From positions 3,122,501 to 3,186,500 of the forward strand of contig NZ_CP050063.1 in assembly GCF_011604685.1 (NCBI RefSeq): a stretch of 64,000 nucleotides of DNA, given 5' to 3'. Below the pieces are notes generated by a model that had not been told where the DNA came from, ran no database searches, and was given only the letters and a program-made list of their open reading frames with translations. This document shows, one piece after another, positions 62,601-64,000 of the stretch (its first letter is position 1; each line of letters opens with the position of its first letter). This DNA comes from Spirosoma aureum. Lineage in GTDB: Bacteria > Bacteroidota > Bacteroidia > Cytophagales > Spirosomataceae. The translations under genes and the position numbers were made by a program.

Positions 62601-63323
62601 GCAGGTTGTGTCGTGGTTACTGCCGACAGTGGACCAGCGGCAATCCTGGAAGCGGAGAAAGGGCAAAAAAGTAAAGAAAAAGGCGAGTTTAACGGCTTCG
62701 ATGTCATCTTTATGGATATCCAGATGCCCGACATGGACGGAGTGGAAACAACCCGGAACCTGCGTGAGAAATTTGGGAAGCAGCTTCCAACGGTTGTGGC
62801 CATGACGGCCTATTCCATGCGTGAAGATCGCGAACGGTTTATCAGTCAGGGTCTTGATGATTACATTGCCAAGCCGATTCGTGCTCAAAGCCTGATTGCC
62901 AAGGTTAAAGAAATAACGGATGCCAATCGGGCTAAACAGATATCAGCCCCCGTTCAACAACCGAAACCCGTTCTTGTAGCTTCTGAACCCGTGTTGCCGA
63001 TTATTGACGACGAGATTGTTGGCCAATTGCGCGACATTGGCGGACAGGAGTTAGTCGATAGTATTATGGAGGAGTTTGTGACAGAGGCCGACGAACTGGT
63101 TAGCGGTGCTGTTAAAGCCTACACGCTCGGTGACATTCCAACGGTTAAGAGCCACCTGCATACGTTAAAAGGCAGCGCCGGAACGATTGGAGTTGCGCGT
63201 GTTGCCGATATTGCCCGTACTGCGGAAGGTAAACTTAAAGTGAATGATACGAGCGGTTTAGCGGATGCACTGAAAGCCCTCGAGCAAGAGTTCGCCTTGT
63301 TTTTAAAGGAATGGAAAAAATGA
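59628..63323 (+). CDS. Hybrid histidine kinase: PAS-PAS-GAF-PAS-PAS-HisKA-HATPase-REC-HPt
   Basis: A 1231-residue soluble kinase. PAS domains lie at about 43-150, 166-285, 454-580 and 585-705, with a GAF domain at about 300-450. The HisKA His726 is in ANMSHEIRTPMNG. The HATPase has the N box (NLTSNAIKFTENG) and G boxes (VKDSGIGIS, GGTGLGLSI). The receiver has phospho-Asp near 1028 (IFMDIQMPDMDG). The HPt His is near 1177 (LHTLKGSAGTIG). The receiver carries an unusual Lys/Gly/Glu-rich insert near 1005-1018. No output regulator is adjacent. It may or may not belong to the preceding cluster. Confidence 0.94.
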   Translation: MRWSAKTKDELVAEIQRLHHERDGVMLADTAPPYTDVRQTLDQLNLIGVTVDHQGTLIYANPYTYRVTAWQPDDIVGKSFFDIFIPAADRARLEMEFEEALTKRSVPEQKEISLLARSGAVRNVQLNSFVINPSDDQKAASFTLIGEDITNKRRVASALSNTNAQLQDLVDNTSDLIQLLTLDGKFIFVNKAWREVLGYGSDEIAALNLRDVLHPDYADSTLALLKRIQDGDKLPYFETVFRSKSGKTLFLSGSVNCRFDNGRPTAFRCILHDTTGKIRAEKSQKLYYSIANWTINTPNLDELYHKIHEELGNIIDARNFFIALYDSSKTYLSFPYYVDEYFGGNMRFTKRKLGNGLTEYTIRANKPLFLYEKDIRQLAEKHQIDLYGQLQPQVMLTAPLRIGDEITGIIGVKSYDNPLTYGPRDLELLEFISGQVALAIARKQSEAVLDKQNARLNAIFDSSTYLIWSVNKALQLTSFNKNYTRLIEYQLDELPTLHASAPKLGWRMIGEENRRMLEEKYRQTFRGFPQNFELFFETIRGETYLEFHLNPILLAGGVIEEVSGIARDITNRKRAEIATRQSEEKFRGIFENLQDIYARVDRKGRITMISPSVFKRMGYTPEEVLGQDATQFFVDKTVIRRAMIKLGRNHSLRNFEVSMRRKDGTERQFMFNMLLLKDEQGIYSVVAVLARDISELKRQSAELVKAKEEAERSLKVKERFLANMSHEIRTPMNGVIGMIDLLNDTQLDEEQRSYVKTIKRSSETLLNILNDILDLSKIEAGKMALHESPVAFKEIFEKLIALFGQQASSKNNELTYHISADLPTFVIADQTRLLQILSNLTSNAIKFTENGTVRVEASLISKRGKFNRIRVDVKDSGIGISPENINLLFNSFSQVDTSSRKSFGGTGLGLSISKELAHLMKGEVGVESIVGMGSTFWFTIELKETAISPTQQTTEVAEIALANFFSDYHPNVLLVDDNAVNRKVASEILRKAGCVVVTADSGPAAILEAEKGQKSKEKGEFNGFDVIFMDIQMPDMDGVETTRNLREKFGKQLPTVVAMTAYSMREDRERFISQGLDDYIAKPIRAQSLIAKVKEITDANRAKQISAPVQQPKPVLVASEPVLPIIDDEIVGQLRDIGGQELVDSIMEEFVTEADELVSGAVKAYTLGDIPTVKSHLHTLKGSAGTIGVARVADIARTAEGKLKVNDTSGLADALKALEQEFALFLKEWKK

Positions 63324-63391
63324 GTTTTCAGCAGGCAGTAAGCAGTTTTCCGTTGGTAATGGTTAGCTGCCTACTGCCTGCTAAAAACTCA
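63324..63391. repeat. Heptad-repeat hairpin (CAGTNNN units)
   Basis: The left arm contains CAGG, CAGTAAG and CAGTTTT units, and the complementary right arm contains CAGTAGG on the minus strand. It lies between the convergent kinase gene and the gene at 63397, as in the other two cases at convergent ends. Confidence 0.7.
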
Positions 63392-63396
63392 TTTCC

Positions 63397-63834
63397 CTAG
63401 TCTCTAACTGGAAATTGGCTCAGTTGCCGTTCCAGATCAAAAATAGCTCCCTGTAATTCACGCTTATCGGGCGAAACCGGTAAATAAAAAGGTGTTCTGT
63501 CTCGCTTCCAATTTGGAAGGGCATCAGAACTGAGCTTAATGCGAAAACGGTAGTCACCGCGGCCAATCGAAACATTACTGAAACCCAGTGCCGGGTCAAT
63601 AAATGTAAGCTTAGCACTTAATTCATCGCCATCGGCTATTGAGCGCATCCATTTCAGGAGTAGCTCCATCTCCCAGGTTGATAGAATAGACGCGGTACGA
63701 ACGTAGTCGTGTTCCTGATATCGAGTTTTTAGGCTCACAATCAGCCAGTTACGATCCATAAAGTAGGGTGAGTCACTACACTCATAATCCAGAATGTTCA
63801 GCTCAAAAGAGCCTTCGGGTCCGGTCAGTTTCAT
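63397..63834 (-). CDS. Possible WapI-type immunity-like protein
   Basis: A 145-residue soluble protein. The opening GSFELNILDYECSDSPYFMDRNWLIVSLKTRYQEHD, the central STWEMELLLKWMRSIADGD and the C-terminal LPVSPDKRELQGAIFDLERQLSQFPVR follow the pattern I associate with WapI-like immunity proteins, which neutralise WapA-type toxins. The assignment is by recollection of the pattern, and no toxin gene lies in view. It could equally be a lone hypothetical protein. Confidence 0.5.
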   Translation of the reverse strand: MKLTGPEGSFELNILDYECSDSPYFMDRNWLIVSLKTRYQEHDYVRTASILSTWEMELLLKWMRSIADGDELSAKLTFIDPALGFSNVSIGRGDYRFRIKLSSDALPNWKRDRTPFYLPVSPDKRELQGAIFDLERQLSQFPVRD

Positions 63835-64000
63835 GGGTTAGATTAGATAAAAAAGAAGGCCTAACAACGATTGTCTGCTATAACGACGCGGTGTGGAAAG
63901 GAAACAGAAACCGTTAACTAACTGTAAAACAGTTGTATGACGGAGCGGAGAGCAGTAACTCTATTGACGTAGTGAATTAGAGGAATAAAATTAGAAAGAA

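Overview
The window looks like a chromosomal segment of a Bacteroidota bacterium of the Cytophagales type; Spirosoma or a close relative is my best guess. The evidence is a secreted protein with a gliding-motility/type IX secretion C-terminal domain (33876-35261), many lipoproteins and 3-keto-disaccharide-hydrolase-like proteins, a LytS/LytTR two-component pair, a large hybrid histidine kinase, weak Shine-Dalgarno signals, and -7 elements of the Bacteroidota TAnnTTTG type. No rRNA, tRNA, CRISPR array, intact insertion sequence or prophage was seen.

Layout. 1-6.4 kb: end of a gene, two decayed genes (an AraC-type regulator and a Uma2 nuclease), a methyltransferase, a DUF1080 protein, a kelch protein and a Gfo/Idh/MocA oxidoreductase. 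6.5-16.6 kb: catalase, phosphoglycerate mutase, GAPDH, an AT-rich alpha/beta hydrolase, an aquaporin-family channel, an endonuclease/exonuclease/phosphatase protein, a ThuA protein, relics of a GH9 enzyme and a second AraC regulator, and a divergent pirin/HxlR pair with a clear double operator. 16.8-28.5 kb: small secreted proteins, a cytochrome-fused sugar dehydrogenase, an ABC exporter, a protealysin-emfourin protease/inhibitor pair, an enolase-superfamily relic, YihY, a CAP protein, a GroES variant, YidD and Lgt. 28.6-46.5 kb: a lipoprotein, a serine hydrolase/LytS/LytTR operon, an alkyltransferase-like protein, a T9SS cargo protein, a LysM lytic transglycosylase, an O-methyltransferase, Dtd, a GNAT, MgtE, RsmA, an ankyrin membrane protein and a Big_5 lipoprotein carrying a coding minisatellite.

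The most unusual part is 46.86-59.42 kb. Six co-directional genes encode a lipoprotein with a degenerate von Willebrand A-like motif, a three-helix membrane protein, a tubulin/FtsZ-superfamily-like protein, a 1186-residue protein with a C-terminal Hsp70/actin-type ATPase, a membrane coiled-coil protein, and a membrane protein with Ig-like and WG-like parts. A convergent three-gene operon of envelope proteins (PKD lipoprotein, membrane protein, duplicated beta-sandwich protein) follows, then a PAS/GAF hybrid kinase. I infer an envelope-anchored, two-NTPase (tubulin-like plus actin-like) system of unknown function.

Across the window, intergenic hairpins built from 7-base units (CAGTNNN or GAAGAAT-like) sit at gene ends and in three cases supply the stop codon, and often the last codons, of a gene. 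A second dispersed palindromic repeat occurs three times (461, 3089, 26080). The terminal bases 63835-64000 hold nothing I can name.
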